A stretch of DNA of 6,075 bases from contig DRAO01000390.1 of assembly GCA_011041825.1 (NCBI GenBank), positions 1-6,075 of the forward strand, written 5' to 3'. A model generated the notes under the pieces. The model had not been told where the DNA came from. It saw nothing but the letters and a program-made list of their open reading frames with translations, and made no database searches. Source of the stretch: Chloroflexota bacterium (GTDB lineage Bacteria > Chloroflexota > Anaerolineae > SpSt-600). The position numbers and the translations under genes were made by a program. This document shows, in pieces, positions 1 to 6,075 of this stretch (position 1 is the stretch's first letter; the number at the start of each line of letters is the position of its first letter).

Positions 1-861
1 CACCGGAGGTATATCTATAGGAGATGGGAGATAATCCACTATGGCGTCGAGCAGAGGTTGAACCCCTTTGTTCCTCAAGGCTGCCCCACATAACACCGGC
101 ACCAATTTACCCGAGATAGTAGCCCTCCTAAGGGCTTGGCGTAGTTCCTCGGGTTCTATCTCCTCCCCCTCCAGGTATTTTATTGTTAAATCATCATCGG
201 TCTCGGCGATTTTCTCCACCAGGTATTCCCGCCTTTCCATCGCTTCATCGTAAAGCTCGGGCGGGATTTCGGTGCTTTCCAGCCTGGTACCAAGGTCATC
301 GGTGTAGATGATGGCTCTCGCTTCGATTAAGTCTATGACCCCCCTGAACGAGTCCTCAACCCCAATAGGCATCTGGATGGCCAGCGGGTTAGCCTTCAAC
401 CGCTCCTTTATCATCTCGATAACCCGCCAGAAATCAGCCCCAAGCTTATCCATCTTGTTAACGAAGCAAATCCGAGGTACTCGGTAACGGTCAGCTTGCC
501 GCCACACGGTCTCGGACTGGGGCTCAACGCCGTTGACGGCATCGAAGATGACCACCCCGCCATCCAGAACCCGTAAGCTCCGCTGGACCTCAACAGTGAA
601 GTCGATGTGTCCGGGGGTATCCACAATGTTTATCTGATGCCCACGCCAATAACAGGTGACCGCAGCGGCGGTGATAGTGATGCCCCGCTCCTTCTCCTGG
701 TCCATCCAATCGGTGACAGTAGTACCCTCATCCACCTCGCCCATCCTGTGGGTGCGGCCCGTGTAAAACAGGATACGCTCGGTAGTGGTGGTTTTACCGG
801 CATCTATGTGGGCGATAATGCCTATATTCCTTATCTTTTCCAGAGGATACTCCCCGGACAT
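1..861 (-). CDS. fusA: Translation elongation factor EF-G, N-terminal 287 residues (3' end beyond window)
   Basis: EF-G is the cytoplasmic GTPase that drives translocation of tRNAs and mRNA on the ribosome. The frame is open from the ATG at 861 to the window edge with no stop, covering 287 of roughly 700 expected residues, so the gene is cut by the window rather than broken. The visible part is the GTP-binding domain. G1 is AHIDAGKT at residues 17-24, the switch I segment RGITI is at 59-63, G3 DTPGH at 81-85, G4 NKMD at 135-138, and the G5 region CGAA at 258-261 is followed by [11 protein letters not shown]. These are typical of housekeeping EF-G rather than TetM-type protection proteins or RF3. 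The start is supported by a ribosome binding site and by alignment with the usual YPLEK-RNIGI beginning. It is the last visible gene of the str cluster, 145 bases after rpsG. EF-Tu (tuf) often follows in this cluster but lies outside the window if present. Confidence 0.97.
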   Translation of the reverse strand, partial: MSGEYPLEKIRNIGIIAHIDAGKTTTTERILFYTGRTHRMGEVDEGTTVTDWMDQEKERGITITAAAVTCYWRGHQINIVDTPGHIDFTVEVQRSLRVLDGGVVIFDAVNGVEPQSETVWRQADRYRVPRICFVNKMDKLGADFWRVIEMIKERLKANPLAIQMPIGVEDSFRGVIDLIEARAIIYTDDLGTRLESTEIPPELYDEAMERREYLVEKIAETDDDLTIKYLEGEEIEPEELRQALRRATISGKLVPVLCGAALRNKGVQPLLDAIVDYLPSPIDIPPV

Positions 862-866
862 CTCAC

Positions 867-873
867 ACCTTCC
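867..873 (-). promoter_or_regulatory. Ribosome binding site of fusA
   Basis: On the minus strand GGAAGGT precedes the fusA ATG by five bases (GTGAG). It is a moderate match to the anti-Shine-Dalgarno sequence, weaker than the sites of rpsL and rpsG. It supports the ATG at 861 as the start. Confidence 0.7.
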
Positions 874-952
874 GGGCCAACTCTTCCCTCCCACCAGACA
901 AGCTGGCAGGATAGTGTGCTCAGGGAAAATCCCGATGGCTAATTTATTCGTT

Positions 953-985
953 AAAAGAAGGGCGGGGATTTAATCCCTGCCCTTC
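953..985 (-). terminator. Hairpin plus short T-run between rpsG and fusA: probable intrinsic terminator or attenuator
   Basis: Read on the minus strand, GAAGGGCAGGGA, a TTAAA loop and TCCCCGCCCTTC form a 12-pair stem with one A-C mismatch (957-985). TTTT at 956-953 follows directly, then AAC. The GC-rich stem with a T-run is the layout of a rho-independent terminator, and it begins about 21 bases after the rpsG stop. The T-run is short, so partial termination is more likely than a complete stop. On the plus strand the stem is followed by CCACAAATGG with no T-run, so it can only act on minus-strand transcripts. It could instead be an RNA processing or 3'-end stabilising structure. I found no convincing promoter between it and fusA, which argues for read-through. 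A short GGGA-TTT-TCCC repeat at 923-933 lies just downstream but is too weak to call on its own. Confidence 0.6.
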
Positions 986-1006
986 CCACAAATGGTGAAC
1001 TTCTGC

Positions 1007-1477
1007 TTACCATCGGAAATGGGCAAAGGCCCTGTTAGCTTCGGCCATCTTATGGGTGTCTTCCTTCTTCTTAATGGTAGCGCCGGTATTATTGGCCGCA
1101 TCTATAATCTCAGCCGCCAGCTTCTCGGCCATAGACTTACCGCTGCGTTTACGGGCGTAATTCACCAACCAGCGCAATGCCAAGGAGATACGCCGGTGTT
1201 CAGGCACCTCAATGGGTACCTGATAGGTAGCACCACCCACCCGGCGAGGTCTGACCTCCAGCACTGGAGCAGCGTTTTGGACAGCCTGTTCAAAGACTTC
1301 CAGAGGATTGCGTCCGGTCTTCTCCCGGATGATGTCAAAGGCAGTATACACAATCCACTCCGCTATGCTCTTTTTGCCCTTCAGCATCACCTTGTTGATG
1401 AGCTTGGTTACCAATACGCTGTTGTATTTGATATCAGGTGGAATCTCCCTCCTGGGAGGACTACCACGCCTGGGCAT
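1007..1477 (-). CDS. rpsG: 30S ribosomal protein S7
   Basis: S7 is a primary binding protein of the 16S rRNA 3' major domain. It starts assembly of the 30S head and lines the E-site region. The protein has 156 residues, the standard length, and is complete from MPRRG to a C-terminal AFAHFRW. Recognisable parts are the basic N-terminal arm (residues 1-17), [13 protein letters not shown] (25-37), the beta-hairpin segment [11 protein letters not shown] (78-88) that reaches toward the E site, [13 protein letters not shown] (109-121), and the conserved end [18 protein letters not shown] (136-153). The ATG at 1477 has an AGGAGG site five bases upstream and the stop is TAA. It follows rpsL by only 22 bases, so the two are surely co-transcribed. 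That gap is too short for the long S7-binding leader known between these genes in E. coli. Nothing in the protein looks unusual. Confidence 0.99.
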   Translation of the reverse strand: MPRRGSPPRREIPPDIKYNSVLVTKLINKVMLKGKKSIAEWIVYTAFDIIREKTGRNPLEVFEQAVQNAAPVLEVRPRRVGGATYQVPIEVPEHRRISLALRWLVNYARKRSGKSMAEKLAAEIIDAANNTGATIKKKEDTHKMAEANRAFAHFRW

Positions 1478-1482
1478 AATTT

Positions 1483-1488
1483 CCTCCT
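1483..1488 (-). promoter_or_regulatory. Ribosome binding site of rpsG
   Basis: A perfect AGGAGG on the minus strand lies five bases (AAATT) before the rpsG ATG, inside the 22-base rpsL-rpsG gap. It fixes the start at 1477. Confidence 0.85.
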
Positions 1489-1499
1489 ACTGGCTAGGT

Positions 1500-1931
1500 T
1501 TATTCCACTACCCTCTTCTTCGGGATCTTAGTGCCGTATTTGGAGCGCCCCTGCCGCCTATCTTCCACCCCAGCGGCATCCAAAGCCCCCCGGATGATGT
1601 GATAGCGCACCCCAGGCAAGTCCTTCACACGGCCACCCCTGACCAGGACTACCGAGTGCTCCTGGAGGTTGTGGCCCTCGCCCGGGATGTAAGCGGTGAC
1701 TTCGATCCCATTGGTCAGCCGTACCCTGGCAATCTTCCGCAGGGCAGAGTTGGGCTTCTTGGGCGTCATAGTCCTGACCTGCACGCAGACACCCCGCTTT
1801 TGGGGGTTGCCCTTAGGCATCCTCTTTATCTGATTCTTGAGGGCGTTGTAGGAATACAGGAGTGCTGGAGCCTTTGACTTGCTCTTCGGTTTCTTCCTGC
1901 CTTTCCTGACCAACTGGTTTATGGTCGGCAC
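1500..1931 (-). CDS. rpsL: 30S ribosomal protein S12 (GTG start)
   Basis: S12 sits at the decoding centre of the 30S subunit and affects translational accuracy. The frame opens further upstream at a TTG (1949), but that codon lies in the ribosome binding site. The GTG at 1931 gives the classic beginning [11 protein letters not shown] and a protein of 143 residues, so I choose it. Conserved parts are PQKRGVC (43-49), [11 protein letters not shown] (56-66), [10 protein letters not shown] (84-93) and [14 protein letters not shown] (98-111). The lysines matching E. coli K43 and K88 are K58 and K103, and the proline matching P91 is P106. All are wild type, so no streptomycin-resistance change is seen at these sites. 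The protein has about 15 more residues than E. coli S12 before PQKRG (near residues 27-42, YNALKNQ region), an insertion also found in Gram-positive-type S12. A basic tail ends KKRVVE. It is the first gene of the str cluster, with its own promoter. Confidence 0.98.
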   Translation of the reverse strand: MPTINQLVRKGRKKPKSKSKAPALLYSYNALKNQIKRMPKGNPQKRGVCVQVRTMTPKKPNSALRKIARVRLTNGIEVTAYIPGEGHNLQEHSVVLVRGGRVKDLPGVRYHIIRGALDAAGVEDRRQGRSKYGTKIPKKRVVE

Positions 1932-1938
1932 GTTTCTA

Positions 1939-1947
1939 CACCTCCTC
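1939..1947 (-). promoter_or_regulatory. Strong ribosome binding site that decides the rpsL start
   Basis: GAGGAGGTG on the minus strand is an almost ideal Shine-Dalgarno sequence. It lies seven bases (TAGAAAC) before the GTG at 1931. It overlaps the upstream in-frame TTG, which rules out that codon as the real start. Confidence 0.88.
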
Positions 1948-1974
1948 AAATTTGGTTTAGATTCACGAACCTAA

Positions 1975-2003
1975 AATATAACACAATATTCCTTTTTCGT
2001 CAA
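1975..2003 (-). promoter_or_regulatory. sigma70-type promoter of the str cluster (rpsL-rpsG-fusA)
   Basis: On the minus strand the -35 box TTGACG (2003-1998) and the -10 box TATATT (1980-1975) each match consensus at 5 of 6 positions and are separated by exactly 17 bases. The spacer is AT-rich. It lies in the 87-base gap after the rpoC stop. The transcript would begin near 1966-1968, giving a leader of about 35 bases with the strong rpsL ribosome binding site. No terminator is visible between rpoC and this site, so the cluster is probably fed both by this promoter and by read-through from rpoBC. An imperfect TTTAG...CTAAA inverted repeat spans the likely start of transcription, but it is too short to call an operator. 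Confidence 0.8.
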
Positions 2004-2018
2004 ACACGACTCCGTTCC

Positions 2019-5000
2019 CTAGGATGCAGCCGCTTTCTCCTTGGCCATCTGCTTCAACTTCATATAGCGCTCGAAGCCGGTCCCTGCCGGGATAAGCCGC
2101 CCGATTATCACGTTCTCCTTCAAGCCTCTCAGCTCATCCTTAGCCCCTCTGATGGCGGCATCGGTCAACACCCGGGTGGTTTCCTGGAAGGAAGCTGCCG
2201 CCAGGAAGCTATCGGTGCTCAAGGCAGCCTTCGTTATCCCCAGCAATACCGGCTGAGCCACGGCAGGGCGACCTCCTTGGGCCTGAACCTTGGAGTTGGT
2301 TTCCTCGAATTCAAAGCGGTCCACAAGCTGCCCTGGGAGGTATTCGGTATCACCGGGAGTGCGCACTCGCACTTTGCTGGTCATCTGGCGGATGATAATC
2401 TCTATGTGTTTATCGTGGATGTTAACGCCCTGAGAGCGGTACACCTTCTGGATTTCCTCCAGTAAGTACAATTGCGCTGCTTCCCGGCCCAGAATGCGCA
2501 TTATCTCCTTCGGGTTCTTGGCACCTTCGGTGAGCTGGTCTCCAGCTTCAATCCGGTCGCCTTTCTCCACCCGCAACCGGGCGGTGGGGGGTATATCGTA
2601 CACCCTTTCTTCCTTGTACTCCTGCCTCACCACCGCAACTGTGGAACCATCGTCGTTCGAGTGCAGGAAGACTTTCCCCTTGAGCAGGCTGGTTATGGTT
2701 CCGCCATCCGGAGTGTTGGCCAAAGGCGCATTCTCCTCAATCTCCTGCCCATCCTCGACCAAAATCTCGCTTCCTTCGGGAATCTGGTATTCATCGGAGA
2801 TGACACGGGAATCGGTGACCTTTATCTTGCGCTGGTCACCTTCCCAATAGATGTCCACCACGCCCGCTATATCAGAGATAATGGCTTCTCCCTTAGGCGT
2901 GCGGGCCTCGAAAAGCTCCTCGACCCTCGGCAAACCCTGGGTGATGTCCTCCACAGCTACACCACCGGTGTGGAATGTCCTCAGCGTCAACTGAGTTCCT
3001 GGCTCACCGATGGATTGGGCAGCGATGACCCCCACTGCCTCGCCCACCTTCACGATGCCTCCACGGCCCATATCACGCCCGTAGCAGAGGGAGCAAACCC
3101 CATAGCGGGTTTCGCATTTCAGCGGTGTCCGCACAAACACCTTATCTATGCCAGCCTTCTCTATCTTCTTGTAGGCTTTCTCGTCAATTTCCTCATTCCG
3201 ATGGACGATGACCTTGCCGGTCTTGGGGTGAATTATATCCGCTGCTGCCACCCGCCCTATGATGCGTTCGGCGAAGGTCTCACCCATCCTCAAGGAAGAT
3301 TCCTTGTCAATCCAGATGCCATCCCTGGTGCCGCAGTCGTATTCCCGCACAATCACATCCTGGGCTACGTCTACCAGACGGCGGGTGAGATATCCTGCGT
3401 CAGCCGTCCGGAGGGCGGTGTCGGCCAATCCCTTGCGGGCACCGTGGGTGGAGAGGAAGTATTCCAGCGAGGTCAGCCCCTCACGGAAGTTAGAGCGGAT
3501 GGGCAATGGGATGATGCGGCCCGAAGGGTCGGCCATAAGGCCTCGCATTCCGGCAAGCTGCCGGATGGGCTGGATGCCACCCTTGGTAGCACCCGAGATG
3601 GACATCGCCCCCAGACCCTCGAAGGGGTTGAGTTCCTTTGCCACTTCCATCGTCACCAGGTCGGTAGCCCTGGTCCAGAGCTCCACGCTCTTGATGTACT
3701 GCTCATCTTCGGTGATGAGCCCACGCCGGTATTGCCGTTGAATCTCCTCCACCTGGGCTTCAGTCTGCTTCAATATTTCCTCCTTGGTCTTAGGAACCCT
3801 GATGTCGCTGACGGCTATGGTGACGCCGCTCTTGGTGGCGAACTTGAAGCCCAGGTCCTTTATGGCGTCCACCATCTCAACGGTAGCCTCACGCCCCAGT
3901 TTATGATAGCATTCGGCCACGAGCTTCTGGAGGTTCTTCTTATCCATAACCTCATTGCGGAAGCCAAGCTCCTCAGGGAGCACCATATTGAACAGGACCC
4001 GCCCCACGGTGGTATCTATTAGTCGAGGCTTGCTTCTCGGGGTGGGCTTAGCCATCACCTTTATGCGGGCGTGCAGGTCCACCACCCCCATCTCGTAGGC
4101 CAGGGCCACCTCATCGAAATCGGCGAAGACCTTGCCCTCACCCTTGGCCCCTTCTTTCTCCAGGGTCATATAATAGCATCCGAGCACCATATCCTTGGTG
4201 GGGCCAACGATGGGCTCGCCGCTGGCGGGCTTGAGCAGGTTGGTGGTGGAAAGCATAAGCTCTCTGGCTTCTTTCACGGCCTCATCCGAGAGGGGCACGT
4301 GAACGGCCATCTGGTCACCGTCGAAGTCGGCGTTGAAGGCCGCACACACCAAGGGGTGGATGCGAATGGCCTGCCCATCCACCAGCACCACTTCAAAGGC
4401 CTGGATGCCAAGCCGGTGCAAGGTGGGAGCCCGGTTCAGGAGCACGGGCCTTTCTTTGACCACCTCTTCCAGCACATCCCATACCTCGGGGCTGCGCCGG
4501 TCTATAAGCCGCTTGGCGCTGCGGATGTTGTGGGCGTAATTCTCTTCGATTAGCTTCCGGATAACGAAGGGCTTGAAGAGCTCCAGGGCCATCTCCTTGG
4601 GGAGGCCGCATTGATGGAGCTTGAGCTCAGGCCCCACCACGATAACCGAACGCCCTGAATAATCCACCCGCTTCCCCAGCAAGTTCCGGCGGAAGCGCCC
4701 CTGCTTGCCCCGCAGGATGTCCGAGAGGCTGCGGAGGTTGCGCTTCCCAGCCCCTGCCCTCACCGGGCCAGCACGTCTCTGTCCACTATCTATCAGCGAA
4801 TCCACGGCCTCCTGAAGCATCCGCTTCTCGTTGCGGATGATGACTTCAGGGGCACCCAATTCCTTGAGCTTCTTGAGGCGGTTGTTGCGGTTGATGACCC
4901 GCCGGTAGAGGTCGTTCAGGTCGCTGGTAGCGAACCGACCACCATCCAACTGCACCATAGGCCGCAGTTCCGGCGGGATCACCGGGAGCACGGTGAGGAT

Positions 5001-6075
5001 CATCCATTCGGGGCGGTTGCCGCTTTTGCGCAAGGCATCCACAATCTGAAGGCGACGGACGGCCTTCTTACGGCGTTGGGCCGAACGGGTGGAGCTTATC
5101 TCCGCCCGCAGTTCCTTGGCCAGCTTCTCCAAATCCATCTTCTTTAAGATGGAGTAGATGGCCTCGGCGCCCATCCCTGCTTTGAAGACACCGCCCCATT
5201 TCTCCTTCAGCTCCTGGTAACGGGCTTCGCTGAGGATTTGGGTTACCTCCAAGCTCTTCAGTTCGGCTACTTCCTGTTCGTATTTCTCGGTGAGCTCTTG
5301 TATCTGCTCATTAACCTGAGCCCTTATCCGGGCCTTTTCCTCCTCAGCCTTCTGCCGGAGGAGGTCCAACTCGGCATCGGCCATAAGGCGGATGTCCTCC
5401 TGCTGACGGCGGATCCCCTCCTCCAGCAGGTTTAAGCGAGCCTGTGCAGCTTCGCTGAGCCGAGAGATGTGTTCCCGGGTGATGACCTCCCCCTGAGCCA
5501 CGAGTTCCTCATCGCTCCAGGGTATCTTGATGGTCTCAGGAGCGGGTTCACCCATCAGTTTCTCCAGCTTCTCCTGAACAGGCCGAGCCAGGTTGATGAC
5601 CTCATCGGTAAGGGAGGAGAGGTGGTCCTCAAGCTCCTGTGTCTGCTTTTCAACCTGGGAATTGATGCGCTCTATTTCCTCCTGGAGCTTCCGGTCCACT
5701 TCTTCGACCATATAATTGGCTTCGCTTTCCAGCTTAGCCACCCGGGCCATCTTTTCCTTCTCAAGCCTGCTCAGGGTCCGGGAACGGGCTTCTTCATCCA
5801 CCTCGGTTATGATGTACTGGGCGAAGTAGATAACCCGCTCCAGGTTGCGAGGTGATACATCCAAGAGCAACCCCAACCGGCTGGGCACCCCCCTTACGTA
5901 CCAAATATGGGCTACAGGGGATGCCAGCTCTATATGCCCCATCCTCTCACGCCGTACCTTAGAAGGGGCAACCTCCACACCACACTTATCGCAGATTATC
6001 CCCTTGTACTTCACTTTCTTGTACTTACCACAGTAGCATTCCCAGTCCTTGGTAGGGCCGAAAATGCGCTCACAG
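2019..6075 (-). CDS. rpoC: DNA-directed RNA polymerase subunit beta' (N-terminal ~57 residues beyond window)
   Basis: Beta' is the catalytic subunit of RNA polymerase that carries the active-site magnesium. The frame is open from the right edge to the TAG at 2019-2021, with 1351 visible residues. An in-frame GTG at 6014 is internal, because conserved sequence ([18 protein letters not shown]) continues upstream to the edge. Alignment with E. coli puts the first visible residue at position 58, so the full protein has about 1,408 residues. In order (window numbering) come zinc site 1 (C13, C15, C28, C31), a coiled-coil insertion (96-273), switch 2 with GKQGRFR, and the catalytic NADFDGD (581-587). 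Then come an altered SGATKGG motif near 827-833, the bridge helix (about 869-904), zinc site 2 (C914, C987, C994, C997), and the trigger loop with TLRTFH (H1035), without the E. coli-type insertion. The C-terminus has a small extra module (1094-1149) and ends in the conserved [18 protein letters not shown]. rpoB is expected just upstream, outside the window. Confidence 0.99.
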   Translation of the reverse strand, partial: CERIFGPTKDWECYCGKYKKVKYKGIICDKCGVEVAPSKVRRERMGHIELASPVAHIWYVRGVPSRLGLLLDVSPRNLERVIYFAQYIITEVDEEARSRTLSRLEKEKMARVAKLESEANYMVEEVDRKLQEEIERINSQVEKQTQELEDHLSSLTDEVINLARPVQEKLEKLMGEPAPETIKIPWSDEELVAQGEVITREHISRLSEAAQARLNLLEEGIRRQQEDIRLMADAELDLLRQKAEEEKARIRAQVNEQIQELTEKYEQEVAELKSLEVTQILSEARYQELKEKWGGVFKAGMGAEAIYSILKKMDLEKLAKELRAEISSTRSAQRRKKAVRRLQIVDALRKSGNRPEWMILTVLPVIPPELRPMVQLDGGRFATSDLNDLYRRVINRNNRLKKLKELGAPEVIIRNEKRMLQEAVDSLIDSGQRRAGPVRAGAGKRNLRSLSDILRGKQGRFRRNLLGKRVDYSGRSVIVVGPELKLHQCGLPKEMALELFKPFVIRKLIEENYAHNIRSAKRLIDRRSPEVWDVLEEVVKERPVLLNRAPTLHRLGIQAFEVVLVDGQAIRIHPLVCAAFNADFDGDQMAVHVPLSDEAVKEARELMLSTTNLLKPASGEPIVGPTKDMVLGCYYMTLEKEGAKGEGKVFADFDEVALAYEMGVVDLHARIKVMAKPTPRSKPRLIDTTVGRVLFNMVLPEELGFRNEVMDKKNLQKLVAECYHKLGREATVEMVDAIKDLGFKFATKSGVTIAVSDIRVPKTKEEILKQTEAQVEEIQRQYRRGLITEDEQYIKSVELWTRATDLVTMEVAKELNPFEGLGAMSISGATKGGIQPIRQLAGMRGLMADPSGRIIPLPIRSNFREGLTSLEYFLSTHGARKGLADTALRTADAGYLTRRLVDVAQDVIVREYDCGTRDGIWIDKESSLRMGETFAERIIGRVAAADIIHPKTGKVIVHRNEEIDEKAYKKIEKAGIDKVFVRTPLKCETRYGVCSLCYGRDMGRGGIVKVGEAVGVIAAQSIGEPGTQLTLRTFHTGGVAVEDITQGLPRVEELFEARTPKGEAIISDIAGVVDIYWEGDQRKIKVTDSRVISDEYQIPEGSEILVEDGQEIEENAPLANTPDGGTITSLLKGKVFLHSNDDGSTVAVVRQEYKEERVYDIPPTARLRVEKGDRIEAGDQLTEGAKNPKEIMRILGREAAQLYLLEEIQKVYRSQGVNIHDKHIEIIIRQMTSKVRVRTPGDTEYLPGQLVDRFEFEETNSKVQAQGGRPAVAQPVLLGITKAALSTDSFLAAASFQETTRVLTDAAIRGAKDELRGLKENVIIGRLIPAGTGFERYMKLKQMAKEKAAAS
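2628..2795 (-). other. Extra barrel-like segment in the beta' C-terminal part (residues about 1094-1149)
   Basis: Between the segment after the trigger loop (EARTPKGEA...ISDIAGVV) and the conserved RLRVEKGD, beta' has about 56 more residues than I would expect from the B. subtilis protein. The extra part is beta-rich, with short repeats such as [13 protein letters not shown] and [13 protein letters not shown]. This suggests a small sandwich-barrel hybrid-like module of the kind that often expands in this part of beta'. The fold is inferred from composition and spacing only, and the limits are approximate. Confidence 0.5.
5256..5789 (-). other. Coiled-coil insertion in the beta' N-terminal region (about 178 residues)
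   Basis: Relative to E. coli beta', about 178 residues are inserted between the conserved [13 protein letters not shown] and [20 protein letters not shown]. The insertion has two highly charged helical arms, at 5789-5550 and 5477-5256. Hydrophobic residues in the first arm follow a 4-3 heptad rhythm (for example [16 protein letters not shown]). Between them is a non-helical stretch rich in proline and glycine ([15 protein letters not shown]; 5549-5478). The arms are nearly equal in length, about 75-80 residues, which suggests an antiparallel coiled-coil hairpin. The site is close to where Thermus beta' carries its large N-terminal insertion, but the sequence looks like coiled coil rather than barrel domains. 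The structure is a prediction from sequence. Confidence 0.75.

Noticed and set aside
862..952. Possible separate promoter for fusA (for example TTAACG, 17 bases, GATTTT)
   Set aside because: The match is only 4 of 6 and 3 of 6, no better than chance in AT-rich sequence; not reported as a feature.
607..1877. Several overlapping plus-strand frames opposite fusA, rpsG and rpsL
   Set aside because: Each is the mirror of a highly conserved gene on the minus strand and has no domain signature of its own.
1932..1949. Upstream TTG start that would add six residues to S12
   Set aside because: The TTG overlaps the GAGGAGGTG ribosome binding site, and the added residues do not match S12. The GTG at 1931 gives the standard N-terminus.
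1951..1974. TTTAG...CTAAA inverted repeat around the rpsL transcription start as an operator
   Set aside because: The half-sites are only five bases and AT-rich, with a 10-base gap; this is expected by chance.
2472..4022. A 516-codon open frame on the plus strand, opposite rpoC
   Set aside because: It lies wholly inside the conserved beta' coding frame, its translation shows no recognisable domain, and I see no ribosome binding site. Long antisense frames are expected from codon bias in a GC-rich gene.
6012..6014. GTG at 6014 as the start of rpoC
   Set aside because: The frame continues upstream to the window edge with conserved beta' sequence, including two cysteines of zinc site 1, so the true start is outside the window.
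1..6075. Signs of a mobile element, defence locus, CRISPR array or tRNA gene
   Set aside because: Over 95% of the window is accounted for by four housekeeping genes in conserved order. I saw no direct-repeat array, terminal inverted repeats, transposase or tRNA-like fold in the short gaps.

Overview
The window is an ordinary stretch of bacterial core-genome sequence. All of its genes lie on the minus strand, in the transcriptional order rpoC (5' end cut by the right edge), rpsL, rpsG, fusA (3' end cut by the left edge). This is the classical junction between the rpoBC operon and the str operon. The proteins are RNA polymerase beta', ribosomal proteins S12 and S7, and translation elongation factor EF-G. 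The source looks like a member of the Chloroflexota, possibly a Dehalococcoidia-type lineage. I base this on the style of the beta' and S12 sequences: a long insertion near the beta' N-terminus, no Proteobacteria-type trigger-loop insertion, and an S12 with a mid-N-terminal insertion. The phylum is an inference from remembered family patterns and is only moderately certain.

Layout from right to left, in the direction of transcription. Positions 6075-2019 hold rpoC, lacking only about 57 N-terminal codons. Positions 2018-1932 are an 87-base gap with a very good sigma70-type promoter (TTGACG, 17 bases, TATATT) and a strong ribosome binding site. Positions 1931-1500 are rpsL, starting at GTG. 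A 22-base gap leads to rpsG (1477-1007). A 145-base gap follows, holding a hairpin with a short T-run that looks like an intrinsic terminator or attenuator on the minus strand. Finally, fusA runs from 861 to the left edge.

Together the genes supply the transcription and translation machinery. The rpsL promoter lets the str genes be expressed apart from rpoBC, since no terminator is visible after rpoC. The rpsG-fusA hairpin may reduce EF-G transcription relative to S12 and S7, or mark a processing point.

I see no mobile element, CRISPR array, RNA gene, defence system or other novel multi-gene system. The points worth a second look are inside beta': a coiled-coil insertion of about 178 residues, an altered version of the nearly universal SGARG motif next to the active site, and a few substitutions at otherwise conserved positions. 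The plus strand carries no convincing gene.
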